The notes under the pieces: generated by a model
Seen by the model: only the letters and a program-made list of their open reading frames with translations
Database searches by the model: none
What the model was told of the DNA's origin: nothing
Position numbers and translations under genes: made by a program
Assembly: GCF_024198235.1 (NCBI RefSeq)
Contig: NZ_JAKCFB010000032.1
Span: 1 to 64,000 of the forward strand
Length of the DNA stretch: 64,000 bases
Reading direction: 5' to 3'
From: Myxococcus dinghuensis
Lineage (GTDB): Bacteria; Myxococcota; Myxococcia; Myxococcales; Myxococcaceae
Shown: positions 43,541 through 51,826 of the stretch, one piece after another
Position numbering within the stretch: the first letter of the stretch is position 1
Layout: every line of letters starts with the position of its first letter

Positions 43541-44053
43541 TTAGCGTTCCAGTTCCCGGCGCACGGCCTGGAGATAGGGGTCGGCGTCGTCTGCGGACGC
43601 GGAAGGAGTCGCGGAGGGCGCCGCGGCGGCGGAAGTCCCGCCCGCGGCGGGGGTCGCCTCCGGAGGGCCGTGCTGGAGCTGGCGCCAGATGACGAAGCCC
43701 CCCACGCCGAGCAGGGCGATGGGGCCGAGCCACACGAGCCAGTTGAAGCCCTCGGCCTTGGGCTCCAGGAGGACCCACTCGCCGTAGCGCGACACGAAGA
43801 AGTCGACGACCTCCTGGTCGTTCTTCCCCTCGGAGACCAGCTCGCGGACCATGTCGAGCTGGGCGCGGGCCATGGAGGACGGGCTGTCGGAGATGGAGAG
43901 GCCCTGGCAGACGGCGCAGCGCAGCGTCTTGCCGAGCTTCTGGACGCGGGCCTCCAGCTCTGGCGCGAGCGGTTCGCTGCCCGCCTGCTGCGGGGCGAAC
44001 TGGCCGGTGGCGAGGCCGAAGGCAAGGGTCAGGGACAGCAGGGCGGCGGTCAT
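43541..44053 (-). CDS. ccmH: Cytochrome c maturation protein CcmH
   Basis: A 170-residue periplasmic, membrane-anchored thiol reductant. After a signal peptide (about 1-17) comes the redox motif RCAVCQ (Cys46/49), then the membrane helix (WLVWLGPIALLGVGGFVIW, about 105-123). It reduces the apocytochrome haem-binding cysteines. Start ATG 44053. It is coupled to ccmI and lies apart from ccmG. Confidence 0.93.
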   Translation of the reverse strand: MTAALLSLTLAFGLATGQFAPQQAGSEPLAPELEARVQKLGKTLRCAVCQGLSISDSPSSMARAQLDMVRELVSEGKNDQEVVDFFVSRYGEWVLLEPKAEGFNWLVWLGPIALLGVGGFVIWRQLQHGPPEATPAAGGTSAAAAPSATPSASADDADPYLQAVRRELER

Positions 44054-44191
44054 CGGGACTCCCAGGGCGCCGCCCCTACCTAGCGCTACCGGGCGCCCAT
44101 TGGAATCCGAAACCGGTGCGGCGGACGCCCGGCCCGCCGACCGCACTGTAGGTGGGCATCCGTCAAGTGGGGCCTGGCCGGGGCCTCCCGC

Positions 44192-45664
44192 TCAGCGCAG
44201 CGCCTCGAACGCGGGCCCCTGCACCGGGTCCCAGGTGAGGACATACGTCCTGCGCGCGGGGAACAGCTCCAGCGGGAGCCCCACGGGGTGCCGGGGGCGC
44301 ATGGGCGCGCCCACGGTGTGGGGCGTCAGCAGGCTCCCATTCTCCAGCAGGATGGCCCAGGTCAGGACTCCGGCGCGGCTCCGCTCGGGGTGATGGCGGG
44401 CCACGGCGGCGCGGGGGGCACACGGCAGCTCGCGCAGGGCGGTGAGCCGCGGCTTCGCGGCAGGACGCCCATCCGGCCGGTGGTGCACCTCCGCGAGGAC
44501 CACCTGCCGTGGGTTCTTCCGGGACAGCGTCAACAGCGCGGCGTGGAGCCGTCCCGCCTCGTCCACCCATATCCCCGGTTCGGAGTCCGGGAGGGCATGG
44601 AGCCCCTTCAGTCGCGTGGTCGCCACCCGCGTGAAGCGGCCCGACCCATGGGTCCGGACATGGTGCAGGTCCAGCCCGCGGTCGGTCTGCTCGACGAGCA
44701 CCACGCTGACGCCATTGCCGCGCGAGGCGGGCTGGAGGGTGGCGCGCGCCGCGACGATGCGACCGTGCAAGCCCACGCGCCCCATCTCCCAGCCCGGGGT
44801 GAGGTCCGATGCGTCGGACGAGGTCTGGAAGCAGATGAGCCGCAACTCCCTTCCGCACGCGGCCACCACGGGGATGAACAGCTCCCCGGCCGCCGTCTGC
44901 AGTGGTGGGCGGACGACCTGGGCGGGTGGCGCCTCCAGGTCGAAGCGGAACGGACGCCCCGGCGTCGCCGGTCCGGCCAGGGCCATGAGGGAAGCGCCCT
45001 GGCGCCACACCCGCCATGACACCGACGAGATGCGATCCGGGTCGTTCGACCACGGTGCGAGGGCCTCGGTGATGCCCGGCGCCACCGGGCCGATGACGCT
45101 CGCGGGTTGCCGGGGTGAGGGGGGCCGCGAGGTGTCCTCGCGTGGCTCCTCGTAGCCGCGCACCAGGAGCGAGGGCCGTCCCTCGACGTCCTGGAGCCAC
45201 GTCGCCTCGACGCCGCTCCCGTCGGGCGCGGCCACGTCACAGGCCAGCGACACCGGCCCCGTGGGAGGCGCGAGGATGTCGAACTCCACGGGAGGCGAGG
45301 TGATGGAGAAGTCGGGGTGCGTGAGGCTCGCCTCCAGTCGGTACCGGCCCGGCCGGGTCACGGGGAGCCAGTCATGCAAGGCGATGAGGGACTCGAAGGT
45401 CTGCCCCGGCGCGAGCCGCACCCGCGCGCCGGGCCGCGAGGCGAGGACGTGTGAGAGTCCTCGCGAGGAGACCTCCCGACAGGGGATGTGACGTGACTCC
45501 GGGAACACGGGGCCCGTGAGCGTGTAGCGCAGGGCCTGTTCCGGCGCATGGAGCGGGTCCGGGAACTCCAAGGGGACGTGGCTCTCGTTGCGCAGGATGA
45601 GCAGCGCCGTGCGGTGTTCGCCCGCGGTGTAGTGCGTCTTGGGGAGCAGCACCTTCAACTGCAC
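44192..45664 (-). CDS. Hypothetical protein, unknown family
   Basis: A 490-residue protein with GTG start at 45664 preceded by GGAGG seven bases upstream. The N-terminal about 130 residues look like an Ig-like beta-sandwich (LKVLLPKTHYTAGEHRTALL, then LPVTRPGRYRLEASLTHPDF). The remainder has repeated W/S-rich strands that resemble a beta-propeller. No signal peptide, catalytic motif or membrane helix is clear. I do not recognise a family. It is the last gene of the accessory block before ccmH. Confidence 0.6.
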   Translation of the reverse strand: MQLKVLLPKTHYTAGEHRTALLILRNESHVPLEFPDPLHAPEQALRYTLTGPVFPESRHIPCREVSSRGLSHVLASRPGARVRLAPGQTFESLIALHDWLPVTRPGRYRLEASLTHPDFSITSPPVEFDILAPPTGPVSLACDVAAPDGSGVEATWLQDVEGRPSLLVRGYEEPREDTSRPPSPRQPASVIGPVAPGITEALAPWSNDPDRISSVSWRVWRQGASLMALAGPATPGRPFRFDLEAPPAQVVRPPLQTAAGELFIPVVAACGRELRLICFQTSSDASDLTPGWEMGRVGLHGRIVAARATLQPASRGNGVSVVLVEQTDRGLDLHHVRTHGSGRFTRVATTRLKGLHALPDSEPGIWVDEAGRLHAALLTLSRKNPRQVVLAEVHHRPDGRPAAKPRLTALRELPCAPRAAVARHHPERSRAGVLTWAILLENGSLLTPHTVGAPMRPRHPVGLPLELFPARRTYVLTWDPVQGPAFEALR

Positions 45665-46061
45665 GGAGGCGCCTCCCGTCGCGGGGGCGGCGTGTCCGAA
45701 AGGCGTCGATGGAGGTCGACGTGCTCGGACCGCGGTGTGAGGTGGGCGATGTCGTGGGGCCGAGGCGACCACGGCCAGGCGCGGGGAGCGCGAGCAGGCC
45801 GGTCGGGAGGAGGCCCCGAGTCCGGGATGTGGGCGACGTGGGCAATGAGCGCGACGCGTGCCATGTCAGGGCGAGGTTCCAGTCGGACGACACGCTAGAG
45901 GAGGCGCCCGCGGTCGTGAGTCCTCGTCGTGCCGCAATCCGCCGTTGTGTTGGTTGTGGGAAGCCGCCCGGACCCGTCGGGTCGGGGAGCCGACGGGGAA
46001 GCGTCCTGCGGGGGAGGGGGCCACGGCTGGCCGGGGCCGGAGGTCTCGCGCGTGGCGAGTG
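45665..46061. other. Gene-free stretch, nothing recognised
   Basis: About 400 bp between the hypothetical gene and the amidohydrolase. Small frames here are GC shadows. I see no strong promoter, repeat or RNA. Confidence 0.4.
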
Positions 46062-47129
46062 TCAGCGATCTCTCAGCCGCTGCGCCACGGAGACGAGCGG
46101 CCGGCGCAGCAGCCGCTTCACGCGGTCGAGGGCCGCCTCTCGCGGTGGGGTGGGGAGCGGCTCGGGGTGCTCGGACGCGCTCGCGTAGCGAGGGAAGAGC
46201 CGCAGCGCGTGCGCCCGGTCCACTCCGGCCCTCAGGTCGGGAGACAGGACGTGACTCTCCTTCAGCGTCTTCACCTGGAGCGCGGTGATGGGCTCGGGGG
46301 CGAACGGGAAATCGCTTCCGAAGAGGAGGTGCGACGGGTCGACGAACTCACGGAGGGCCGCCAGCGTCGGTGCCCCGGGGGACAGCGCGGTGTCGAAGTA
46401 GAAGCGTCGCAGGTAGGTCAGGATGCCTTGGGGGGCCTGTGTGTCATAGGGCGGCATGAGGTTCGCCAACGACAGCCGCCACGCGGCATAGGGCAGGAAG
46501 CCGCCCGCGTGCGCGAGGATGAACCGGATGCGCGGGTAGCGCTCCATCGTCCCGGTGAGGATGAGGTTGAGCGCGGCGCGGGTGGTGTCGCAGAGGAACT
46601 CGAGGAGGAAGCCGGGGCCCTCGAGGCCCAGGGTGGTGCTGGTGGCGTGGAGGTTGGGGTGCACGAACACCGTCGCTCCGCGCGCATCCAGTTCGGCCAT
46701 CAACTCCTCCAGCCGGGGGGCTCCCAGGAACACGCCCTCCGTGCTGCCCAGCAGCACCACGCCGTCCGCGTGCAGCACGTCGAGCGCGCGGATGGCCTCG
46801 GCGCAGGACTCCTCCACGAAGGGCATGGGGAGCACCGCGAAGGAGCCGAAGCGGCCGGGGTGGAGCCGTGTCAGCTCCGCGACGGAGTCGTTGCAGCGTC
46901 GCGCCAGGTCGACGGCCTCCGCGAGGTCTCCGAAGTACACCCCGGGACAGGACAGCGACAGGAGGGCCGTGGCGATGTCGTTCTCCTCCATCACCGACAG
47001 CGAGCGCGTGGGCGTCCAACGCGGCAGTGGCGCGCCGGCGACCTCCCGCAGCCCATGGCGCTCCATCGCCTGGGAGAACGCGGGCGGGATGACGTGATGG
47101 TGGACGTCGATCTTCCCGTGGGGACTCAT
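46062..47129 (-). CDS. ACMSD-like amidohydrolase
   Basis: A 355-residue metal-dependent hydrolase/decarboxylase of the amidohydrolase-2 family (ACMSD-like): DVHHH at the N terminus, FVHPN, AHAGGFLPY and GSDFPFAPEP hold the metal ligands. Family members such as aminocarboxymuconate-semialdehyde decarboxylase remove CO2 from ring-cleavage products. It is the last gene of the TetR-controlled operon and overlaps the acyl-CoA synthetase by four bases. Confidence 0.85.
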   Translation of the reverse strand: MSPHGKIDVHHHVIPPAFSQAMERHGLREVAGAPLPRWTPTRSLSVMEENDIATALLSLSCPGVYFGDLAEAVDLARRCNDSVAELTRLHPGRFGSFAVLPMPFVEESCAEAIRALDVLHADGVVLLGSTEGVFLGAPRLEELMAELDARGATVFVHPNLHATSTTLGLEGPGFLLEFLCDTTRAALNLILTGTMERYPRIRFILAHAGGFLPYAAWRLSLANLMPPYDTQAPQGILTYLRRFYFDTALSPGAPTLAALREFVDPSHLLFGSDFPFAPEPITALQVKTLKESHVLSPDLRAGVDRAHALRLFPRYASASEHPEPLPTPPREAALDRVKRLLRRPLVSVAQRLRDR

Positions 47130-49081
47130 GGGGTCACCTCGACGGAGCTGGCGAACGCGAACCGGCCCAGGATGCTCGCCGCGTGCGGGGCCTGCCGTGC
47201 GTCCGCGATGCGTGCCCGGACGCTCAGGCCCCGGTTCGCGTCCTCCAGGACGTCGAGCTGGAGGAGCCGGATGTCGCCGTCCCGCAGCGCGGCGCCCAGG
47301 GCGGATTCGATCTCGAGCCGCTTGAGCGAAGGCTTGTGGATCTTCCCCAACGCGGTGAGGGCCAGGGACTCCACGACGTGGATGGCCTTGGGCATGGCCG
47401 CCCGCTCGCCAATCTCCTTCGCGACGAAGGCGAGCAGGGCCTCGGAGGTCGCGCTCGTGCCCGGTTTGAGCTGGACGTAGGCAACGGGGAGTTCGCCCGC
47501 GTGGACATCAGGGCGACCCACGGCCGCGGCGAGCTGGACCGCCGCGTGCTTGTAGAGGGCCGTCTCGATGTCGGCCGGGTCGATGTTGTGTCCGCCTCGG
47601 ATGATGAGCTCCTTCTTGCGTCCGGTGAGCCAGAAGAAGCCGTCCGCGTCGCGCCGCCCCAGGTCGCCGGTATCCAGCCAGTGCTTGCCGTCCCCCAGGT
47701 CGAGGAACAGGCCGGTGTTCTGCTCCGCGGACAGATACCCGTCGAACACGTTGGGGCCGCTCACGACGAGGAGCCCGACTTCGTCGTCGGCGCAGTCGCG
47801 CAGAAAGCGCCCGCGCGCGTCGAGTTGGATGACCTTCATCGCTTGACCCGGGATGCGCAGGCCGATCGAACCGTGGCGGCGTTCACCCTCGGGCGGGTTC
47901 ACGCTGCTGATGCAGGTCCCCTCGGTCAGACCGTAGCCCTCGAGGATGCGCAGGCCCGTGCGTGCCTCGAAGTCGTGGAGCACCTGCACCGGCAATGGCG
48001 CGGCGCCGCACAGGCCGAACTCGAGCGAGTCGATGCGGTGGTCTCCGACCGGGACCTGGAGCAGCGACGCGAACAGCGTGGGGACGCCGCTGAAGAAGTG
48101 GAGCCGGTGGTGCTCGACCACCTCCCAGAAGCGGGGGACGACTCCGGGGCCCCGGTAGCCCTGCGGCGTGCCGAGGACGACGTGGGCCCCGACGGAGAAG
48201 GGGAGGAGCCCGGTGACCATGCCCGCGTTGACGTGGAACAGCGGGAGGCCACAGAAGATGTTCTTGCCAGGGCCTACGTTGCGCCCGAGCAGGCGCGAGG
48301 CGCTCCAGGCATTGGCCACCTCGTTGCGGTGTCGGCGCACGGCGATCTTCGGCTGGCCCGTGGTGCCGCCCGTGCAGAACAGCGAGGAGCGGTCCTCCGG
48401 CGCGATGACCCGGCCGCTGAGCAGGGTGTCGCCGCGCTCCCGGGCGAGGGCGCGGCCGAAGTCCTGGACGCGCACGTGGGCGGGGAGCGCGCCGCGTGCG
48501 CCGCGAAGGCCGTGGCGTCGAGCCGCCTCGAGTCTCTGGAGGGCGCGCGCGGCGAATCGCCGGGGGCCTCGCACGTGGTCGGACAGGTCGACGAGGAGTA
48601 CGTCGCGCACGGACGGCGCCTGTTCGAGCGCGCGGGCCACCTTCGGGAAGACGTCCGTTCCCGGGAAGGGGGCCAACGTCACGACGATTCTGGTGTGGGT
48701 CGCGCGCAGCAGGGCGCCGAGGGTGGAGGCCTCCAGCAAGGGATTGATGGCCATCGCCACGCCCGTGGCCTCGCCGCCCCAGAGGACGAAGTGGGTCTCC
48801 GGGAGGTTGGGGAGCACGTAGGCGATGACGGTGTCCCGGGTCGCGCCCAGGCGGTGGAAGGCGTTCGCCGCGCGAGTGACCATGGACAGGAGCCCGCTGT
48901 AGCTCCAGGTCTCCGGGCGCCGGTGCTCGTCGATGGACAGGAAGAACGACAGCGCGGGGGCGTCGGGTGTTCGTCGCGCGGTGCGCTGGAGCAGCTCGTA
49001 GGTGCTGGAGGGAAGGTCGGACGGAAGTCCCTCGGCCTCGATGGCTTCGACGTCCGCGAGCCGCGCGATGCCGGACATCAT
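47126..49081 (-). CDS. Acyl-CoA synthetase (AMP-forming)
   Basis: A 651-residue ANL-superfamily enzyme. Motifs in order are CTGGTTGQPK (P-loop), GYGLTEG, and WLDTGDLGRRDADGF with LTGRKKELIIRGG, and a C-terminal catalytic lysine region (ALGKIHKPSL). It activates an acid, probably an aromatic or ring-cleavage product, to its CoA thioester. The N terminus (MSGIARLADVEAIEAEGLP) is typical of fatty-acid/aryl-CoA ligases. ATGA overlaps join it to its neighbours on both sides. Confidence 0.92.
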   Translation of the reverse strand: MMSGIARLADVEAIEAEGLPSDLPSSTYELLQRTARRTPDAPALSFFLSIDEHRRPETWSYSGLLSMVTRAANAFHRLGATRDTVIAYVLPNLPETHFVLWGGEATGVAMAINPLLEASTLGALLRATHTRIVVTLAPFPGTDVFPKVARALEQAPSVRDVLLVDLSDHVRGPRRFAARALQRLEAARRHGLRGARGALPAHVRVQDFGRALARERGDTLLSGRVIAPEDRSSLFCTGGTTGQPKIAVRRHRNEVANAWSASRLLGRNVGPGKNIFCGLPLFHVNAGMVTGLLPFSVGAHVVLGTPQGYRGPGVVPRFWEVVEHHRLHFFSGVPTLFASLLQVPVGDHRIDSLEFGLCGAAPLPVQVLHDFEARTGLRILEGYGLTEGTCISSVNPPEGERRHGSIGLRIPGQAMKVIQLDARGRFLRDCADDEVGLLVVSGPNVFDGYLSAEQNTGLFLDLGDGKHWLDTGDLGRRDADGFFWLTGRKKELIIRGGHNIDPADIETALYKHAAVQLAAAVGRPDVHAGELPVAYVQLKPGTSATSEALLAFVAKEIGERAAMPKAIHVVESLALTALGKIHKPSLKRLEIESALGAALRDGDIRLLQLDVLEDANRGLSVRARIADARQAPHAASILGRFAFASSVEVTP

Positions 49082-50028
49082 GCCTCCTGGACCACGCGGT
49101 TGCGCTGGAGGCCCAGGTCGATGGCGCCGTCACCGCTGCGAATGGTGGCCTCCACGAGCTGACCGGGCTGGAGGTACGGGCGCCGCGCCTGCTGGGCGAA
49201 GAAGAGCTCCCACTTCTTCCTCTCCGGGAGGAGGGCCCCCAGCCGCTGCTTGAGGGGCGAGGGCACCGCGAGCGCGCAGCCCGCGGGCGTACCGGTGGCG
49301 AGCAGGTCCCCCGCGGAGAGGTCCTGCACGCTGGACAGCTCCGTGAGGGTCTCCGCCGGGCCGTACACGAGGTTCCGGGTGCTGTCGCGCTGGCGCACCT
49401 GCCCATCCACCCTCAACTCCAGCTCGAGCGCTCGCAGCCGGGGAAGGTCCTGGGGCTCCAACAGGCACAGGTGCGGGCCCACGGGGCCGAAGGTGCGGAA
49501 GCTCTTGCCCTTGTGGAACTGTCCCTCGGGGATCTGGATGTCGCGGGCGGAGTAGTCGTTGACGATGACGAGCCCCGCGAGGACCCCGAGCAGGTTCGAC
49601 TCGGTGAAGGTCTCCGGCCCGGTGATGTCCCGCCGCAGCACGAGGCCCAGCTCGACCTCGTAGTCGAGGAAGCGCACGCGTCGAGGCCGCACGACGTCGC
49701 TGTCCGCGGGCACGATGCAACTGGGGGCCTTGGTGAAGATCATGTTGAAGTTCTTCACGTCGGGATCGACGCCGGACTCGATCATGTGCTGCCGGTAGTT
49801 CGCCCCCTGGCAGACGAAGCGCTGGTTGCGTGTCACGGGCGACAGCACCGTGATCGCGCTCCGTGGGACGCGCGGCCCGTCGAGTCCGGACAGGCGGGAG
49901 ACGGGCATCGCGGTGACGAAGTCCCCCGTGGTGGCGAACTCCCCCGGGACGAGGGCGACCTGGTCCTTTTCGAGCACACCCCACCGGGTGCGTCCCTCGA
50001 ACGCACAGCGAACGACATTGAGAGCCAT
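49078..50028 (-). CDS. Fumarylacetoacetate hydrolase-family protein
   Basis: A 316-residue FAH-family enzyme. The C-terminal core holds FLDYEVELGLVL (metal ligands), NDYSARDIQ, KSFRTFGPVGPHL and DLLATGTPAG. Relatives hydrolyse acylpyruvates or hydrate 2-oxopent-4-enoates after ring cleavage. ATG 50028; 26 bp from the preceding dioxygenase gene. Confidence 0.93.
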   Translation of the reverse strand: MALNVVRCAFEGRTRWGVLEKDQVALVPGEFATTGDFVTAMPVSRLSGLDGPRVPRSAITVLSPVTRNQRFVCQGANYRQHMIESGVDPDVKNFNMIFTKAPSCIVPADSDVVRPRRVRFLDYEVELGLVLRRDITGPETFTESNLLGVLAGLVIVNDYSARDIQIPEGQFHKGKSFRTFGPVGPHLCLLEPQDLPRLRALELELRVDGQVRQRDSTRNLVYGPAETLTELSSVQDLSAGDLLATGTPAGCALAVPSPLKQRLGALLPERKKWELFFAQQARRPYLQPGQLVEATIRSGDGAIDLGLQRNRVVQEA

Positions 50029-50054
50029 GTGAGTGAGTCCTCTGGGAGGGGCCG

Positions 50055-51128
50055 TCACCCGAACAGGGTGGCGAGCGTCCTGAGCTTGGAGAGCGAGAGG
50101 TCGGGACTGCTGCGCACGTGGCCGAGGATTCGGGCCAACGTGGCGGGGGAGAGCGGCGGGCGGGTGAAGCTCGCGGGCATGCGAGGGCCCCACTGCGCCA
50201 TGGCCTCGCGGCTCACGGTGTGGACGCCCATGGGGACTTCGGAGGTGAAGAGGTCTCCGTCGCAGTAGTGCTCATGCTTCGCCCCGAACGGGTCCTTCCA
50301 ATAGTCGAAGACCTGGCTGCCGAGGATGTGTCGGCCGATGCCCCACGCGTGCGTGTAGCCCCGCTCACGCAGGATGCGCTGGCCCATGCCGACCGCGTCC
50401 GCGTCGACCACCTCGTAGGCGCTGTGGCTGTACGTGGGCATCACGCCCTGCGCGAGCGCGAGCGTGTGGTGGTCCGCGGGCGTCGCGCCCAGGTCGAGCC
50501 GGAGGAACGTGACGGCGGGAGAGCCATCCGGCAGCACCTGCACGTCGGACGGGATGAGCCCGAAGTGCTGCGTGTACCAGGCGCACGTCGCCTGGTAGTC
50601 GGCGACCTCCAGCACGACGTGGCCCAGGCGGAGCACCTCGGGGGGGGACTCAGGGAGCCGCTGGGTGGCGTTGATGCGCGTGGGCGCGTCCAGGTTGAGC
50701 GGCAGGGGCGCGCGATGGGGCAGGACTGTCGCGGGCTCGCGTCCGCAGACGGCCTCGACCTGGAAACCGGAGGGGTCCGTGAGTCGCACGACGGCGCCAC
50801 CGCCGGGGCCTTCGAGCGGCTCGATGCCGGACGCGCCGGGCAGTTGGGTGAGCGCGGCGAGCTCTCGACGCGAGGCCACCTCGAAGCCCAGCCCCACGAA
50901 GCGCGCGCGCCTCCCCACGTCGACGCGGTAGCAGTACGCAGCGGCGTCCGCCGCGCGGTAGAACGACGCCTCGCCGGACCGTCCCGCGAACGGGAGACCG
51001 AAGTCGGTGAGGAAGCGCTCCGTGTCGGCGCCGTTCGGACGCTCGAAGCGCAGGAAGGCGAGACTGCGTGCCTTCGTTGTCGGGTTCGGATGGCGCGCGG
51101 GTTGCGGCGTCTGGAGCGTGGGCGTCAT
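50055..51128 (-). CDS. Extradiol ring-cleavage dioxygenase (VOC fold)
   Basis: A 357-residue two-domain vicinal-oxygen-chelate protein like type I extradiol dioxygenases (catechol 2,3-dioxygenase, BphC). The C-terminal catalytic half has the iron ligands His170 (LGHVVLEV), His235 (YSHSAYEV) and Glu286 (KHEHYCD), the 2-His-1-carboxylate facial triad. It should cleave a catechol-type ring next to the hydroxyls. The start overlaps the tetR stop by four bases. Confidence 0.9.
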   Translation of the reverse strand: MTPTLQTPQPARHPNPTTKARSLAFLRFERPNGADTERFLTDFGLPFAGRSGEASFYRAADAAAYCYRVDVGRRARFVGLGFEVASRRELAALTQLPGASGIEPLEGPGGGAVVRLTDPSGFQVEAVCGREPATVLPHRAPLPLNLDAPTRINATQRLPESPPEVLRLGHVVLEVADYQATCAWYTQHFGLIPSDVQVLPDGSPAVTFLRLDLGATPADHHTLALAQGVMPTYSHSAYEVVDADAVGMGQRILRERGYTHAWGIGRHILGSQVFDYWKDPFGAKHEHYCDGDLFTSEVPMGVHTVSREAMAQWGPRMPASFTRPPLSPATLARILGHVRSSPDLSLSKLRTLATLFG

Positions 51129-51739
51129 GCCAGGCCTCCGGGAGGTGGGAGCGCGGGCAGCTCCGTGGTGGAGAGCCGGAGGGCCTCGTCCGGCGGGACG
51201 CCCAGGGCTCGCAGGTAGAGCTCCGCGGTCTCCGCGCCCGCGTCGCGCCAGGTGCGGTGCCCCTCGAGCACCAGCGCCATCGCGGCGAGCACCCCGCCGC
51301 CGAGCAGGGCGATGGCCGAGGGGAACTGCTCCGGCCTCAACGAGAACCGGCCGCGCTCCATGCCCAACGCCATGTCGCTCGCGGGCGGGCCGCTCCACAG
51401 TCCCTGGAGGGTGGGGGTGCTGACCGCGAAGCGGACGAGGAAGCGACCCCAGTGTGGCTCTTCATGCGCCCGCCGCACGAAGAAGCGGATGCCGTTGGCG
51501 AGTCGCTGCGCGGGATCCGCCGTCTGCTCGAAGCTCGCGGTGACGCGCTCGTGCATCTCGTCCGCCAGCCGCGTGGCCACCTGCTGGAACAGCGAATCGA
51601 CCGACTCGAAGTGGTTGTAGACGGTGCCTCGCGCCACCCCCGCGGCGTCCGCCAGCTCCTTCACCGTGAGCTGGGTCACGCCCTTCTCGGCGAAGAGCCG
51701 AAGCGCGGCGTCATGGATGCGAACCTGGGCGACATTCAT
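51125..51739 (-). CDS. TetR-family repressor of the aromatic cluster
   Basis: A 204-residue TetR regulator (208 from ATG 51751). The helix-turn-helix is about residues 8-48 (HDAALRLFAEKGVTQLTVK and AGVARGTVYNHFESVDSLF). ATG 51739 is chosen because the ATG at 51751 lies inside a perfect inverted repeat (51744-51761) that looks like its own operator. It heads the minus-strand operon and faces the two hydroxylase genes. Confidence 0.9.
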   Translation of the reverse strand: MNVAQVRIHDAALRLFAEKGVTQLTVKELADAAGVARGTVYNHFESVDSLFQQVATRLADEMHERVTASFEQTADPAQRLANGIRFFVRRAHEEPHWGRFLVRFAVSTPTLQGLWSGPPASDMALGMERGRFSLRPEQFPSAIALLGGGVLAAMALVLEGHRTWRDAGAETAELYLRALGVPPDEALRLSTTELPALPPPGGLA

Positions 51740-51743
51740 GGAC

Positions 51744-51761
51744 TTGAACATGCGTGTTCAA
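51744..51761. promoter_or_regulatory. TetR operator, left site
   Basis: TTGAACATGCGTGTTCAA is a perfect 7-4-7 inverted repeat just upstream of the tetR start. A related 6-4-6 repeat lies 54 bp to the right. Both fit a TetR dimer. Confidence 0.7.
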
Positions 51762-51767
51762 AATTGA

Positions 51768-51796
51768 TTCGTCAAGTTCAACATTGGCTTGACGAA
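51768..51796. promoter_or_regulatory. Back-to-back divergent -35 boxes
   Basis: TTCGTCAAG and CTTGACGAA (11 bp apart) form an inverted repeat that contains TTGACG on each strand, a near-consensus sigma-70 -35 box for each direction. Each would be followed by an operator half covering its -10 region. Confidence 0.55.
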
Positions 51797-51797
51797 A

Positions 51798-51813
51798 TGA
51801 ACACTCGTGTTCA
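51798..51813. promoter_or_regulatory. TetR operator, right site
   Basis: TGAACACTCGTGTTCA is a perfect 6-4-6 inverted repeat between the divergent -35 box and the hydroxylase start. It shares the TGAACA...TGTTCA half-sites with the left operator. Confidence 0.7.
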
Positions 51814-51826
51814 ATTTTATCCCATC

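Noticed and set aside
42860-44050. Plus-strand frame opposite ccmI-ccmH
   Set aside because: The ccm genes on the minus strand carry clear motifs; the plus frame is repetitive Gly/Ala/Arg sequence.
45655-45864. 69-codon frame upstream of the hypothetical gene, minus strand
   Set aside because: It overlaps the well-supported GTG start and ribosome site of that gene, and its composition is Pro/Arg/Ser-rich with no motif.
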